A DNA stretch of 47,643 nucleotides from Lachnospiraceae bacterium (GCA_017626325.1 JAGAIZ010000057.1:1-47643), one strand, 5' to 3'. Shown: positions 18,602 through 28,250, counted from the stretch's first letter. Notes: a model not told the origin generated them from the letters alone. Made by a program: numbers and translations.

Positions 18602-18639
18602 GAAAAGGAACCATTGAATTCGAAGACTGGCAGAAAGGC

Positions 18640-19662
18640 ATGGGTATCAGGTTGAAGAAGATCAGCGTCATAGTACCGGTATACAATTCTATAGAGTGTC
18701 TCGAAAGATGTGTTAAATCGATCTGTGCGCAGACCTATTCCAATCTGGAAATCATCCTGGTGGATGACGGTTCCACAGACGGCACGGACAGGCTGTGTGA
18801 GCTTCTCGCGCTGCAGGATGAGCGTATCGTCGTGTATCATAAGGCAAACGGCGGGGCTTCTTCCGCCAGAAATACAGGAATTCGGCTGGCGTCCGGCGAA
18901 TATCTGGGGTTTGTGGACAGCGACGATTATATTGAGCCATATGTGTATGAGGAAATGATAAAGGCGTTTGCGGAAGCCGGGACAGACAGACAGGGATGTG
19001 CGATCGTGCAGATATCCCGCGATGAGGTGGACGAGGAAGGAAATCGTCTGCCGGATGTGTGCGTGCCGCCGAAGCAGAAGCGGTTCTGCGACACGGAAAC
19101 CTTTGTGAAGGAGCTGCTGCTGCACCAGGGGGATTGTTCCTTCTGCACCAAGCTGGTAAAGAGGGAATTGTTTCAGGAGCACAGGTTCCCGGAGGGCGTG
19201 CTGAATGAAGATTTCAGACTGCTGGTGGAGATGCTGCAGGAGATAGACGGGATCATTATTCTGCCGCAGCAGGGCTATCATGTGGTATGCCGGAAGGACA
19301 GCACTACGAGGAAGAAAACGAAGGACAGCTTCTCGCGGGTGTTCTTAGATATTGTGGACAATGCGGACCGTATGCAGGAGCTTGTGAACAGGAAATATCC
19401 GGCGTTGTATCCGTATGCCGTCCGGTTTAATCTGTATCAGCGGCTGGACTATCTGCTTCATGTGCCGATATCGCAGATGACGGGGAAGAATGAATTCTAC
19501 CGTAATGTGATAAAATATCTGAGAAGGCATGCGGCGGATTCAGTTCGGAATCCTTACCTGACAGGCAGGCAGAAGGTGTATCTTATGCTTCTGACGACGG
19601 CGCCGAAGACAGTCAGGAGAGTTCACGCAAAGAAGATGGAGCGGCGTAAGGCAAGCTGCTGA
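18640..19662 (+). CDS. GT2 family glycosyltransferase
   Basis: The 340-residue enzyme has KISVIVPVYNSIECLERCV, ILVDDGSTDGTD, NGGASSARNTGIRLASGEY and FVDSDDYIEP, the full set of GT2 (GT-A fold) motifs. A C-terminal third of about 120 residues is predicted helical and basic and may contact the membrane. The ATG at 18640 has GAAAGG very close to it, which is not ideal spacing; a TTG a few codons on is an alternative. It is within the operon, 38 bp after the previous gene. Confidence 0.9.
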   Translation: MGIRLKKISVIVPVYNSIECLERCVKSICAQTYSNLEIILVDDGSTDGTDRLCELLALQDERIVVYHKANGGASSARNTGIRLASGEYLGFVDSDDYIEPYVYEEMIKAFAEAGTDRQGCAIVQISRDEVDEEGNRLPDVCVPPKQKRFCDTETFVKELLLHQGDCSFCTKLVKRELFQEHRFPEGVLNEDFRLLVEMLQEIDGIIILPQQGYHVVCRKDSTTRKKTKDSFSRVFLDIVDNADRMQELVNRKYPALYPYAVRFNLYQRLDYLLHVPISQMTGKNEFYRNVIKYLRRHAADSVRNPYLTGRQKVYLMLLTTAPKTVRRVHAKKMERRKASC

Positions 19663-19683
19663 CAGAAGGTACAGGCGGATATT

Positions 19684-21408
19684 ATGACAGGAGAAAAAAA
19701 ACGGGAAAGAAAATTCTACATCGTATGTTTTGTTGTGATTTGGGCTGTACAGATGGCGGCAGCCTTTTATTTTTGTACCTGCAAGCAGGGATTTCATGAG
19801 GATGAGTATTATACATATTACTCCACGGCGCGCACGAATGGATTCTATATTGAGGACGGCGTGTGGATGACCAGAGAAGCTTACCGGAATGAATTCGTGG
19901 TGCTTAAAGGACAGCAGTTCCAGTACGGGCTTGTGAAACAGGTGCAGTCCTGGGACGTGCATCCGCCGGTATATTACTGGGTATTCCATACGATCGAGTC
20001 ATTGACGCCGGGAGTGTTCTCAAAGTGGACCGGACTGATGCTCAATCTCTTTTTTCATGGAATAAATCTTGTGCTTCTGACATATCTGTCATATTTAATG
20101 TGCGGCCGTAACAGGAAGGCGGCGCTTGGCGTGACGCTGTTCTATGGCCTGACGCCTGCCGCTGTCAGCGGCGTGGTCTTTATCAGAATGTATGAGATGC
20201 TTACTATGTGGGTTCTTATATGTGCGATTCTGCATGTGGGAGCGGTGAAGAGCCGGGAAGAGGCGGCGCTGGCAGAACGCGTGTCTGCCGGTGATGAGGA
20301 CGCAGGGGCGGCTGCTGTGCGGAAGCTATCCCGGCAGAAGTTTCTGATTCCGCTGTCTGTCGTCACATATTTGGGATTCCTGACACAATATTATTACTTT
20401 ATATTTCTCTTTTTCATCGGGGCGGCATTTTGTGTTTATCTGCTGTGGCGTGACCGAAGCGTCCGGAACTGCCTGCGCTATGGTATCAGCCAGATGGCGG
20501 CGTTTGCGCTTGCATATCTGACCTACCCATCCTGTCTGGGACAGATGTTCAGGGGGCAGAGAGGAGCGCAGGCAACAGAGAATTTTATGGATCTGTCCAA
20601 TACGCTGGAACGTCTGCGGTTCTTCTATAATCTGCTGGACGAGTATGTGTTCGGCGAATGGCTGACAGAGCTTCTCCTGGTCATGATGGCGGCGGCTGCG
20701 CTGTGGGTATACGTGGAGAAGCGCCGGCGGAAGAAGGGAGATGTGAGGGCGCGGACCCCGGCAGAAAGAGGGATCGCCGCAGATACCGCTTTCTGGGTGC
20801 TTGCCGCTGCGGTAACCGGTTATTTCCTTGCGGTTTCCAAGACGGCGCTGCTGCTGGGCGATACCTCCAATCGTTACCAGCTTCCGGTCTACGGCATGAT
20901 CGTGCTGCTGCTTTTTACAGCTTCCCGGCGTCTCGGGGCACGCCTTTGGGACTGTATCCTGACAGGGAGAAGCGGCGCGGCCGGCAGGAAATTGGCAGTA
21001 AGCGCGGCGGTGATTCTGTGTCTGCTTGTGGATTTAAACGGCCTTGCCGGAGGAAGGGTCGTGTTTCTCTATCCGGAGGACGAGGGGCAGACGGCGTTTG
21101 CCGCAGAGTGTGCCCGGGCGGATATTCCTGTGGTGTATCTCTACCAGCCGGGAGCGGAATGGTGCGTCTGGGACGTGACGAATGAACTGCTGGAATATCC
21201 TGCCGTGTATTTCGCCGCGGCTGACAGCGGCGAATTGATTGCGGATGAGCGGATTGCGCAGGCTCAGCAGCTTGTAGTGTATCTGGCGGACGGCGCGGAC
21301 GCGGACGTACAGCTTCAGAGGATACTGGACGGCTGCGAATATCTGACAGAATATGGCCAGCCGGTCTTTGAAGAGAAATACTGTGACGTCTATTATCTGC
21401 AGCAATAG
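19684..21408 (+). CDS. GT-C membrane glycosyltransferase (GT39/ArnT-like)
   Basis: The 574-residue protein has about ten membrane helices. In the first outer loop it has GFHEDEYYTYY, with the acidic pair D40/E41 in the place used for catalysis by GT39-like enzymes, and later SWDVHPPVYYWVFH, another family pattern. Such enzymes move sugars from a polyprenyl-phosphate donor to an acceptor outside the cell. The GtrB-like enzyme at 8940 could make the donor. It closes the main glycosyltransferase operon; a promoter lies downstream before pseB. Substrates are unknown. Confidence 0.82.
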   Translation: MTGEKKRERKFYIVCFVVIWAVQMAAAFYFCTCKQGFHEDEYYTYYSTARTNGFYIEDGVWMTREAYRNEFVVLKGQQFQYGLVKQVQSWDVHPPVYYWVFHTIESLTPGVFSKWTGLMLNLFFHGINLVLLTYLSYLMCGRNRKAALGVTLFYGLTPAAVSGVVFIRMYEMLTMWVLICAILHVGAVKSREEAALAERVSAGDEDAGAAAVRKLSRQKFLIPLSVVTYLGFLTQYYYFIFLFFIGAAFCVYLLWRDRSVRNCLRYGISQMAAFALAYLTYPSCLGQMFRGQRGAQATENFMDLSNTLERLRFFYNLLDEYVFGEWLTELLLVMMAAAALWVYVEKRRRKKGDVRARTPAERGIAADTAFWVLAAAVTGYFLAVSKTALLLGDTSNRYQLPVYGMIVLLLFTASRRLGARLWDCILTGRSGAAGRKLAVSAAVILCLLVDLNGLAGGRVVFLYPEDEGQTAFAAECARADIPVVYLYQPGAEWCVWDVTNELLEYPAVYFAAADSGELIADERIAQAQQLVVYLADGADADVQLQRILDGCEYLTEYGQPVFEEKYCDVYYLQQ

Positions 21409-21463
21409 GCGGCGCTTTGGAGACGACTTAGGTGACGGACTCAGGAGACGAAGATGGAATGGA

Positions 21464-21492
21464 TTGCAAACAATTTCCCGCTATGCTATACT
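21464..21492 (+). promoter_or_regulatory. Promoter for pseB-pseC
   Basis: TTGCAA (21464-21469) and TATACT (21487-21492) are spaced by exactly 17 bp and lie about 40 bp upstream of pseB. It would let pseBC be expressed apart from the upstream operon. Confidence 0.65.
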
Positions 21493-21531
21493 TAGAGACG
21501 ATGTAGAAGATATTATTTCGGAGGAAAACTC

Positions 21532-22527
21532 ATGTTAAACGGCAAAACAATTCTGATTACCGGAGGCACAGGTTCTTTCGGTAAATGCTTTACTAAATAT
21601 GTACTGACGCATTATGAACCCAAGAAGGTTATCATTTACTCCAGGGACGAGTTCAAGCAGTGGATGATGGAGAATGAATTTGCGGAATATAAAGAGAAGC
21701 TTCGGTTTTTTATCGGAGACGTGCGCGATGTGGAACGTCTGAAAAGAGCCTGCGAGGGCGTGGATTACATTATCCATGCGGCGGCGTTAAAGCAGGTGCC
21801 TGCCTGCGAATATAATCCCAATGAGGCGATCAAGACGAATATCCACGGCGCTATGAACGTGATCGACGCGGCGCTGGATTGCGGCGTGCATAAGGTAGTG
21901 GCGCTTTCTACGGATAAGGCGGTAAATCCTGTGAATCTGTACGGAGGGACTAAGCTTGTATCGGACAAGCTTTTTGTGGCGGCAAACGCTTATGCGGGCA
22001 GCAAGGATATCAATTTCTCTATTGTAAGGTACGGCAACGTGGCGGGAAGCCGGGGCTCTGTGATTCCGTTTTTCCATAAGCTTATTCAGGAGGGCGCGAC
22101 AGAGCTGCCGATTACAGATTTCCGTATGACAAGATTCTGGATCAGCCTGACGGAAGGCGTCGAGCTGGTGATCAAAGCGCTTGCGGAAGCGACGGGAGGG
22201 GAGACCTTTATCAGCAAGATTCCGTCCTTTAAGATTACGGATCTGGCGGAGGCTATGCTGCCGGGATGTAAGATGAAGGAGACAGGGATTCGTCCGGGTG
22301 AGAAGCTGCATGAGATTATGGTAACAACAGAGGATTCCATGACTACCTATGAATATGAGAAGCATTTTATCGTGTATCCGCAGATGACGTGGAACAACAG
22401 ACAGAAGCCCGATTTAAGCGGCAGAAAGGTGGCGGACGGCTTCTCCTACAGTTCCGGCAACAATACGGAATGGCTGAGCGTAGAAGCTATCAGAGAACTA
22501 TTAAAGGATGTAGAACTGGAGAAGTAG
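21532..22527 (+). CDS. pseB: UDP-GlcNAc 4,6-dehydratase (inverting), PseB
   Basis: PseB removes water from UDP-GlcNAc and inverts C5 to give the 4-keto-6-deoxy-L-arabino sugar, the first step to pseudaminic acid. The protein has 331 residues. The NADP motif TGGTGSFGK is at 10-18. The catalytic residues can be placed as D128/K129 in LSTDKAVNPVNLYGGTKL and Y137/K141, as in the FlaA1/PseB subgroup. RYGNVAGSRGSVIPFF and GIRPGEKLHE are further family blocks. GGAGG precedes the start. PseC follows. CapD/CapE-type dehydratases are related, but length and neighbours favour PseB. Confidence 0.95.
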   Translation: MLNGKTILITGGTGSFGKCFTKYVLTHYEPKKVIIYSRDEFKQWMMENEFAEYKEKLRFFIGDVRDVERLKRACEGVDYIIHAAALKQVPACEYNPNEAIKTNIHGAMNVIDAALDCGVHKVVALSTDKAVNPVNLYGGTKLVSDKLFVAANAYAGSKDINFSIVRYGNVAGSRGSVIPFFHKLIQEGATELPITDFRMTRFWISLTEGVELVIKALAEATGGETFISKIPSFKITDLAEAMLPGCKMKETGIRPGEKLHEIMVTTEDSMTTYEYEKHFIVYPQMTWNNRQKPDLSGRKVADGFSYSSGNNTEWLSVEAIRELLKDVELEK

Positions 22528-22538
22528 ATCAGACCAAG

Positions 22539-22565
22539 AGGACATGTGTGCAAACTGCATGTCCT
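22539..22565 (+). promoter_or_regulatory. Stem-loop between pseB and pseC
   Basis: The arms AGGACATG and CATGTCCT are perfect complements around an 11-nt loop. Only three T follow, so it is more likely an mRNA processing or attenuation element than a full terminator. Confidence 0.35.
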
Positions 22566-22604
22566 TTATGTGTAATTTGTGACGCTCAGACATGGAGGAT
22601 TAGA

Positions 22605-23801
22605 ATGAATAAACCGGCGATAGAGGGGGGAACCCCTGTCAGAGATACGAAGATTTATTATGGGCATCAGTATATTGACGATGCGGATATCCAGGCGGTA
22701 GTGGATGTGTTGAAGAGCGATGCTATCACCTGCGGTCCTAAAATCAAGGAACTGGAAGAGAAATTGTGCCGGATGACGGGAGCCGGATACGCGGTCGTAT
22801 GCAGCAACGGCACAGCGGCGCTTCATATTGCGGCGCTGGCGGCAGGCGTGGGGGAAGGCGACGAGGTCATTACCACACCGATTACCTTTGCGGCGTCGGC
22901 GAACTGCGCGCTCTACTGCGGCGCGAGACCGGTTTTTGCGGATATCAACCCTGAGACGTATAACATAGATCCGGCTAAGGTACAGGCGGCTGTCACGCCC
23001 AGGACTAAGGCTGTGGTGGCGGTGTCTTATACGGGACAGTCGGTGGAATTCGAACCGCTTAAGAAAATATGCCGGGAGAATCACCTGACGCTGATCGAGG
23101 ATGGAGCGCATGTGATTGGTACGAAGTATAACGGGCAGCCCAACGGCTCTGTTGCGGATATGACTACCTTCAGTTTTCATCCGGTCAAGACGGTAACCTG
23201 CGGCGAGGGCGGCGCTGTGCTTACAAACGATGAGACATTGTACAGGAAGCTGCTGCTCTACCGGGCCCATGGCATTACGAGGGACGATGCGCAGATGGAG
23301 CATGAGCCGGACGGCTCGTGGTATTATGAACAGATTGCGCTGGGCTATAATTACCGTATGACGGATATTCAGGCGGCGCTTCTGATCAGCCAGTTGGACA
23401 AACTGGAGATGTTCAGCAGGCGCAGGAAAGAGATCGTGGCAAGATATGATGAAGCGTTTGCGAAGCTGTCTGGTCTCTTCGTCCAGAAGGAAATACCGGA
23501 GTCCGATACGACCAGGCATCTGTATATCCTGCGTATCGTGCCGGATAAGCTGAGGATTAACAGAAAGCAGTTTTTTGAGGCGCTTGCGGCGGAGAACGTA
23601 TGCTGTAACGTCCATTATATACCGACTTATTACTTCCCATATTATGAGAAGCTGGGGTACCGCAGGGGACTGTGCCCGAATGCGGAGAAGCTGTATGAGG
23701 AAATCATATCGCTGCCGCTTTATTATGCGATGAGCGACGAGGATGTGGAGAGCGTAATCGAGGCGGTGACGAAGATAGCGTCGTATTATGCGAAAGAATA
23801 G
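22605..23801 (+). CDS. pseC: UDP-4-keto-6-deoxy-AltNAc aminotransferase, PseC
   Basis: PseC transfers an amino group to C4 of the PseB product with PLP, giving UDP-4-amino-4,6-dideoxy-beta-L-AltNAc. The 398-residue protein is a DegT/DnrJ/EryC1-type enzyme. The Schiff-base lysine is K195 in TFSFHPVKTVTCGEGGAVLT, with IEDGAHVIG (D166) for the pyridine nitrogen and SNGTAALHIAAL for phosphate binding. The start at 22605 has GGAGG and the family beginning; longer in-frame starts run into pseB. The next enzyme of the pathway, the acetyltransferase PseH, is not found in the window. Confidence 0.94.
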   Translation: MNKPAIEGGTPVRDTKIYYGHQYIDDADIQAVVDVLKSDAITCGPKIKELEEKLCRMTGAGYAVVCSNGTAALHIAALAAGVGEGDEVITTPITFAASANCALYCGARPVFADINPETYNIDPAKVQAAVTPRTKAVVAVSYTGQSVEFEPLKKICRENHLTLIEDGAHVIGTKYNGQPNGSVADMTTFSFHPVKTVTCGEGGAVLTNDETLYRKLLLYRAHGITRDDAQMEHEPDGSWYYEQIALGYNYRMTDIQAALLISQLDKLEMFSRRRKEIVARYDEAFAKLSGLFVQKEIPESDTTRHLYILRIVPDKLRINRKQFFEALAAENVCCNVHYIPTYYFPYYEKLGYRRGLCPNAEKLYEEIISLPLYYAMSDEDVESVIEAVTKIASYYAKE

Positions 23802-23812
23802 GGCTGAGATCT

Positions 23813-24853
23813 ATGAAATTATCGATTATCGTACCCGTTTATAATATGGCGGCGGATGGGAAACTGGAATATTGTCTGAATTCCCTGGTGGGACAGACGA
23901 TTGAGGACTATGAGATTATCGCTGTGGACGACTGTTCGACGGACACTTCCTGGGATATCCTGCAAAGATACGGGAAAGAGTATCCTGAGAAATTCCGTGC
24001 CGTGCATTCTGAGGTCAATCTGAAGCAGGGCGGCGCCAAGAATATCGGTATGGAGCTGGCGCGGGGCGACTGGATCGGCTTTATCGACAGTGACGACTGG
24101 GTGACGCCTGATTTCTACGAAAGACTCATTGCCAGAGGGGAAGAGACAGGCGCGGACATGGTAGGCTGTGATTACCATCTGACCAGTGAGCACAGCATGA
24201 AGATAGGCCAGGTAGTGCACAACAACAAACCGGAGCAGACGGGGCTTCTGAATGAAGAGAAATACCGTTCCCTGATTCTGGATGGGGGCAGTCTGGTGGT
24301 GAAGGTGTACCGCAGGGATATTGTCATCGGACACCCAAGCCGTTTTCCGGAAGGAATATTCTATGAGGATAACGCGCTGGGCAATTCCTGGATGCTGCGC
24401 GCGAAGCGCTTTGAATATATTCAGGAACCCTTATATTATTATTATCAGCACGATACCTCCACGGTTCATACGATTAACGTCAAAAGATGTGAAGACCGCA
24501 TGGAAGCGGGGCGTATTATGCTGCAGGAGGCGAAGCGGTACGGTTATCTGGAGCGGTATTATCCGGAACTGGAATTTACCTTTGCCACACTCTTTTATGT
24601 GAATACGCTTTTTACCTATATGCAGGGCGTGCGTCCGGTACGGGCAGGCTTCGTCCGGCGGCTGGGCAAAGAAATGCTTGAGAATTTCCCGGATTTCCAG
24701 AAGAACCGGTATTATGCGGAGCGCATCGGCGCGGAAGAAAAGAAGCTGGTGCGGATGCAGCTTGCGTCCACAGTTATGTTTATTCTGTATTATAAGCTGC
24801 TGTGGGGATACAGGAAGCTTCGTAAGAGGCTTAGTAAGCAAAAGAAGGATTGA
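23813..24853 (+). CDS. GT2 family glycosyltransferase
   Basis: The 346-residue enzyme has MKLSIIVPVYNMAADGKLEY, AVDDCSTDTSWDI, LKQGGAKNIGMELARGDW and FIDSDDWVTPDF, a complete GT2 set. FPEGIFYEDNALGNSW is a conserved acceptor-side block of this subgroup. A basic, hydrophobic helix near the C-terminus may associate with the membrane. It is 11 bp after pseC, in the same direction. Its place next to pseBC makes it a candidate for adding the pseudaminic-type residue or its neighbour, but nonulosonate transferases are normally not GT2, so this is only a guess. Confidence 0.88.
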   Translation: MKLSIIVPVYNMAADGKLEYCLNSLVGQTIEDYEIIAVDDCSTDTSWDILQRYGKEYPEKFRAVHSEVNLKQGGAKNIGMELARGDWIGFIDSDDWVTPDFYERLIARGEETGADMVGCDYHLTSEHSMKIGQVVHNNKPEQTGLLNEEKYRSLILDGGSLVVKVYRRDIVIGHPSRFPEGIFYEDNALGNSWMLRAKRFEYIQEPLYYYYQHDTSTVHTINVKRCEDRMEAGRIMLQEAKRYGYLERYYPELEFTFATLFYVNTLFTYMQGVRPVRAGFVRRLGKEMLENFPDFQKNRYYAERIGAEEKKLVRMQLASTVMFILYYKLLWGYRKLRKRLSKQKKD

Positions 24854-24864
24854 GAAGACACAGA

Positions 24865-27123
24865 ATGCAGACAAAAGAGATATCTATCCGGTATAAAATC
24901 ATATACGCCGTTATCGTATGCTTCGCGGCGGTTATGCTGCTGCTTGCCGACGAGGGCTCTCAGCCGCTTCAATACAGCGGTTCCGGCCTGCAGCATTCTG
25001 TCGGCCTGATTGATTCGGAAGGCGCGCTGGTGATCCGGGATTCGGTGGCGAGAAGCGGTTCCATAGCCAATACGCCGCAATATGTGATGAATAGGGGCAC
25101 TTATCGTGTGGATATGGCTTATCTGGCGGACAAGAGCGGCTCGGCACTGGAGCTATGGGAGCAGGGAAGCAAGATTGCCGCATGGCCCATCCCGGCGGGA
25201 CAGGAAGAGATGAGCGTGGATTTCACGCTGTCTAAAGATGCGAAGCAGCTCCAGTTCAAAATCAACTACGGCGGAGAAGGGGAACTGACGATTCAGACCT
25301 TCACGCTGTCTCCTTATGGGATGTTTTATTCCGACACCTATTTTTTCCTGGCGCTCCTTGTGCTGATTCATGCGCTGGGATATCTGTATGTCAGAAGCGG
25401 CGCTAAATGGCTTACGCAGGAGAGAATGACGGATTTATGCGTGGTGCTCGGCACGGCTATTCTGGCTACTACGCCCATGATGCAGACGTATCTGTATAAC
25501 GGAGACGACCTGTGTTATCATCTGGCGCGGCTGGAGGGCTTAAAGGATGGCATATTAGACGGCCAGATACCGGTCAATATCCTGCCTGACAGCTTGAAGA
25601 ATAACGGTTACCTGAATGCCATGTATCCGTATCTTTTCCTGTATATCGGAGCGTTTCTGCGAATATGCAGAGTGTCGCTTGCGCTGTCCTATAAGACGCT
25701 GATCTTCCTGGCGAATCTGGGAAGCGCGGTCAGCGCTTATGTGGCCATGAAATCTATGGTACGGTCGCGCAGAAGCGTGATGCTGGCAGTAGTGCTGTAT
25801 ACGCTTATGCCGTATCGGTTTACGAACATCTTTTCCAGAGGGGATCTGGGAGAAACGCTTGCGCTGATTTTCTGGCCGCTTATCATCGCGGGTCTGTACC
25901 ATGTGATTATGGGGGACCGCAGCAAGTGGTATTATCTGGTCATTGGTTTCAGCGGCGCGCTGCAGAGTCATATTCTGAGCGTCGCCTTTGTGGCGGTATT
26001 CTGTGTGATCACCGCGCTTGTATATTGCGGGCGTATTATCAGGGAGAAACGGTATGTGGAGATCATGAAGGCAGCAGGACTTTCCATTCTCCTGAATATA
26101 TGGTATCTGGCGCCCTTCGTGACCTATTATTTTCAGGAAGACATCTGTAAGGACAGTCTCAGGTGGAGCGGCTATTTCGAACAGTCGATCAATCTGTCTA
26201 ATATGACGCAGAGCTTAAGCCTGTACAATAAACAATATTTTTCGTTGGGACTGGCGCTCTTAGGATGCCTTGGCATCGGCGTGATATATCTGTTCTGCGA
26301 GAGGAGAGACGGGAAGACGGATTCGGACGGCTATCTGCTGTATCTGTTCATCGCAGGCTGTATGCTGACCTTTATGACTACAGGGTATTTCCCGAACCGT
26401 GCGCTGCTGGCAAACAGCCTGTTTGAAAATATAGCGACGATGATCCAGTTCCCATGGCGGTTCTTAGGACCGGCGTCCGCCTGTATCCTGTTTGTGGGAG
26501 CAATCGGCCTTGCGCGTTCTGAGATTATTAAGCCTTACCGCAATCTTGTATTTGCCATGCTTGTGGGACTTAATCTGCTGATCATTATTTCCGTGCCGTC
26601 GGATAATAATCATATGCCTTATGAGAATGCCCAGGCGCTGGCGTCCAAAGGGCACGAGAGCAAGCTCGCGGCGAATATCGGGCTGTTCTATCCTCACGAG
26701 TGGCGTATAGACGGAGCCTCGGAGGAGAAGCTCACAAGCAGTGTGATCAATTCCGATATGAATACGATCACGATTTATGACTATCAGAAGAACGGTACGA
26801 AAGCGGCGGTATCCTACCGCGCTACAGACGATACGGGCTACATAGAACTGCCGATACAAAGCTATATCGGTTACCGTGCGTATGATGAGAATGGAGAACC
26901 TGTCGCGATAGCGCGCGGCGACGCTGCCCGAATGCGCTTTAAAGTCAGGGGAGACGGCCGGGAACACCGGATCTATGTGCGGTATGGTCCTGTGGCGGGA
27001 TTCGTGATTGCGAACGTGATTTCCGCTTTGACGCTGGCAGGCTGCGGCTGGCATTTGTGGCGGTCCGGAAAAAGAAAGCGTCTGCCGGACGAACGGATAT
27101 TGTCCGGCACTGATCAGGAGTAA
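24865..27123 (+). CDS. Large GT-C-like membrane protein (YfhO/6-pyruvoyl-tetrahydropterin-synthase-related type)
   Basis: The 752-residue protein has an N-terminal helix, an outer beta-rich region (about 30-155) that resembles a carbohydrate-binding fold, and then about ten membrane helices. After the second helix, GDDLCYHLARLEGLKDGI (about 213-230) and later MPYRFTNIFSRGDLGETLAL (about 314-333) are blocks shared by YfhO-like and PTPS-related membrane proteins. The role is probably glycosyl transfer outside the membrane, by analogy. ATG 24865 is favoured; a TTG at 24850 has no room for a ribosome site. It ends the plus-strand unit and overlaps pseG tail-to-tail by 10 bp. Confidence 0.72.
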   Translation: MQTKEISIRYKIIYAVIVCFAAVMLLLADEGSQPLQYSGSGLQHSVGLIDSEGALVIRDSVARSGSIANTPQYVMNRGTYRVDMAYLADKSGSALELWEQGSKIAAWPIPAGQEEMSVDFTLSKDAKQLQFKINYGGEGELTIQTFTLSPYGMFYSDTYFFLALLVLIHALGYLYVRSGAKWLTQERMTDLCVVLGTAILATTPMMQTYLYNGDDLCYHLARLEGLKDGILDGQIPVNILPDSLKNNGYLNAMYPYLFLYIGAFLRICRVSLALSYKTLIFLANLGSAVSAYVAMKSMVRSRRSVMLAVVLYTLMPYRFTNIFSRGDLGETLALIFWPLIIAGLYHVIMGDRSKWYYLVIGFSGALQSHILSVAFVAVFCVITALVYCGRIIREKRYVEIMKAAGLSILLNIWYLAPFVTYYFQEDICKDSLRWSGYFEQSINLSNMTQSLSLYNKQYFSLGLALLGCLGIGVIYLFCERRDGKTDSDGYLLYLFIAGCMLTFMTTGYFPNRALLANSLFENIATMIQFPWRFLGPASACILFVGAIGLARSEIIKPYRNLVFAMLVGLNLLIIISVPSDNNHMPYENAQALASKGHESKLAANIGLFYPHEWRIDGASEEKLTSSVINSDMNTITIYDYQKNGTKAAVSYRATDDTGYIELPIQSYIGYRAYDENGEPVAIARGDAARMRFKVRGDGREHRIYVRYGPVAGFVIANVISALTLAGCGWHLWRSGKRKRLPDERILSGTDQE

Positions 27124-28250
27124 AGCAGGGCATTAGCGATTCTTGCGGCTCCCTTTCCATCCAGAAAAGCTCTCATAGACCGGGAGCTTTTTTTGCGTGC
27201 CTCATAATCAACTGACATAGATGTCAGAAAAAGGAGGATGCGGTCAAGGATGGCAGAAGGCTGGAGGATATCGCCGGCGCAGGGAATCAGGCCGGAATTG
27301 GCGAAAGTCTCCACGGCGGTGCGCTGGTTGTCCGCCATCAGATAGCTGATTGTGGGGACGCCTACGGCGCATAGCTCGCACAGAGTCGTACCCCCAGCGG
27401 AAACTGCCAGGTCACAGGATGCCATAAGGGACGCCATATCGGAGACACCCTCGTGAATATGGATATGTCTGTTGGTCTTAGCAAGAGCGGCCAAAGCATG
27501 ATAGCGGCGGTTGGCGCGGCTGGTGAGAATGTGGTAGTCGTATGCCCGGAGAGGTTCCCATGATTCCTCCGAAGCGTCTGCCTGTAAAGGAGCGTAAATA
27601 CTTTGCAGCAGGCGCTGTGCCAGCCCATAGGGATCGGCGCCGCCGGTGGAGAGAAGGATATTCTTTACGACAGGGCGGACCGTGTAGGGCGGCTGCATAA
27701 ACTGCGCCCGAAGAGGCGTATATTGGGGACCTAATAATCTGCGGGAAGCGTTCCGGTAATAACTACAGGCCGCTTCCGTATCGTAATTGACGAGCAGATC
27801 GACATCACAGAGGAAGCTTCTTAAGTCGTCCAGATAAGCTACCCGGCAGCATTCCCGAAGGGCCGCAAAATAAGCCGGGGCGGCATAGTAGGAATCTATG
27901 AAAAGCCACGGCCTGCCGCAGTCCGCCGCAGGAAACCGGTTTAAGGATCCGGAAGAGTCCGGTTGATTCTTGTATACAAAAGGCGGCTCCTGCTTAATCA
28001 GAGGCAGCAGCAGCGGCAGTTCTGCATATAGGCTGCGGTAATCGCTGTGCAGGCAATGTATGTCGAATTCATCCGGCGTATTAAGGCGCTCCGTAAGGAG
28101 CGAGAGACTCGTCGTATCCGATATGATGAAGCGTACCGAAGCGCCCTGCGCTTTGCAGGCACGCGCGATTGCGAGACAACGCATGATATGTCCCGTGGCA
28201 ATCTTCTCATTTCCATCTGTTCTGAAATAAATAACAGGTAAGTCTGACAT
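27114..28250 (-). CDS. pseG: UDP-2,4-diacetamido-2,4,6-trideoxy-beta-L-altropyranose hydrolase, PseG
   Basis: PseG removes UDP from the diacetamido altrose sugar to supply PseI. The 378-residue protein has the GT-B-like hydrolase fold: FRTDGNEKIATGHIMRCLAIA (with the catalytic GHxxR His), YLDDLRSF, LLGPQYTPLR, LLSTGGADPYG and SAGGTTLCELCAVGVP. It is about 80-100 residues longer than compact PseG proteins. The additions lie at about 85-110 and 225-240, and there is no attached acetyltransferase domain. GGAAGGA precedes the ATG. It is on the opposite strand to pseBC and to pseFI, with its own promoter (28358-28386). Its 3' end overlaps the preceding gene by 10 bp. Confidence 0.92.
   Translation of the reverse strand: MSDLPVIYFRTDGNEKIATGHIMRCLAIARACKAQGASVRFIISDTTSLSLLTERLNTPDEFDIHCLHSDYRSLYAELPLLLPLIKQEPPFVYKNQPDSSGSLNRFPAADCGRPWLFIDSYYAAPAYFAALRECCRVAYLDDLRSFLCDVDLLVNYDTEAACSYYRNASRRLLGPQYTPLRAQFMQPPYTVRPVVKNILLSTGGADPYGLAQRLLQSIYAPLQADASEESWEPLRAYDYHILTSRANRRYHALAALAKTNRHIHIHEGVSDMASLMASCDLAVSAGGTTLCELCAVGVPTISYLMADNQRTAVETFANSGLIPCAGDILQPSAILDRILLFLTSMSVDYEARKKSSRSMRAFLDGKGAARIANALLYS
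27165..27194 (+). terminator. Plus-strand terminator within the 3' end of pseG
   Basis: AAAAGCTC and GAGCTTTT pair around an 11-nt loop and are followed by further T. It ends plus-strand transcripts of the polysaccharide operon inside the coding region of the opposite gene. Confidence 0.55.

Noticed and set aside
22566-23615. 349-codon minus-strand frame opposite pseC
   Set aside because: Arg/His-rich shadow of a gene whose catalytic lysine and motifs are all visible on the plus strand.
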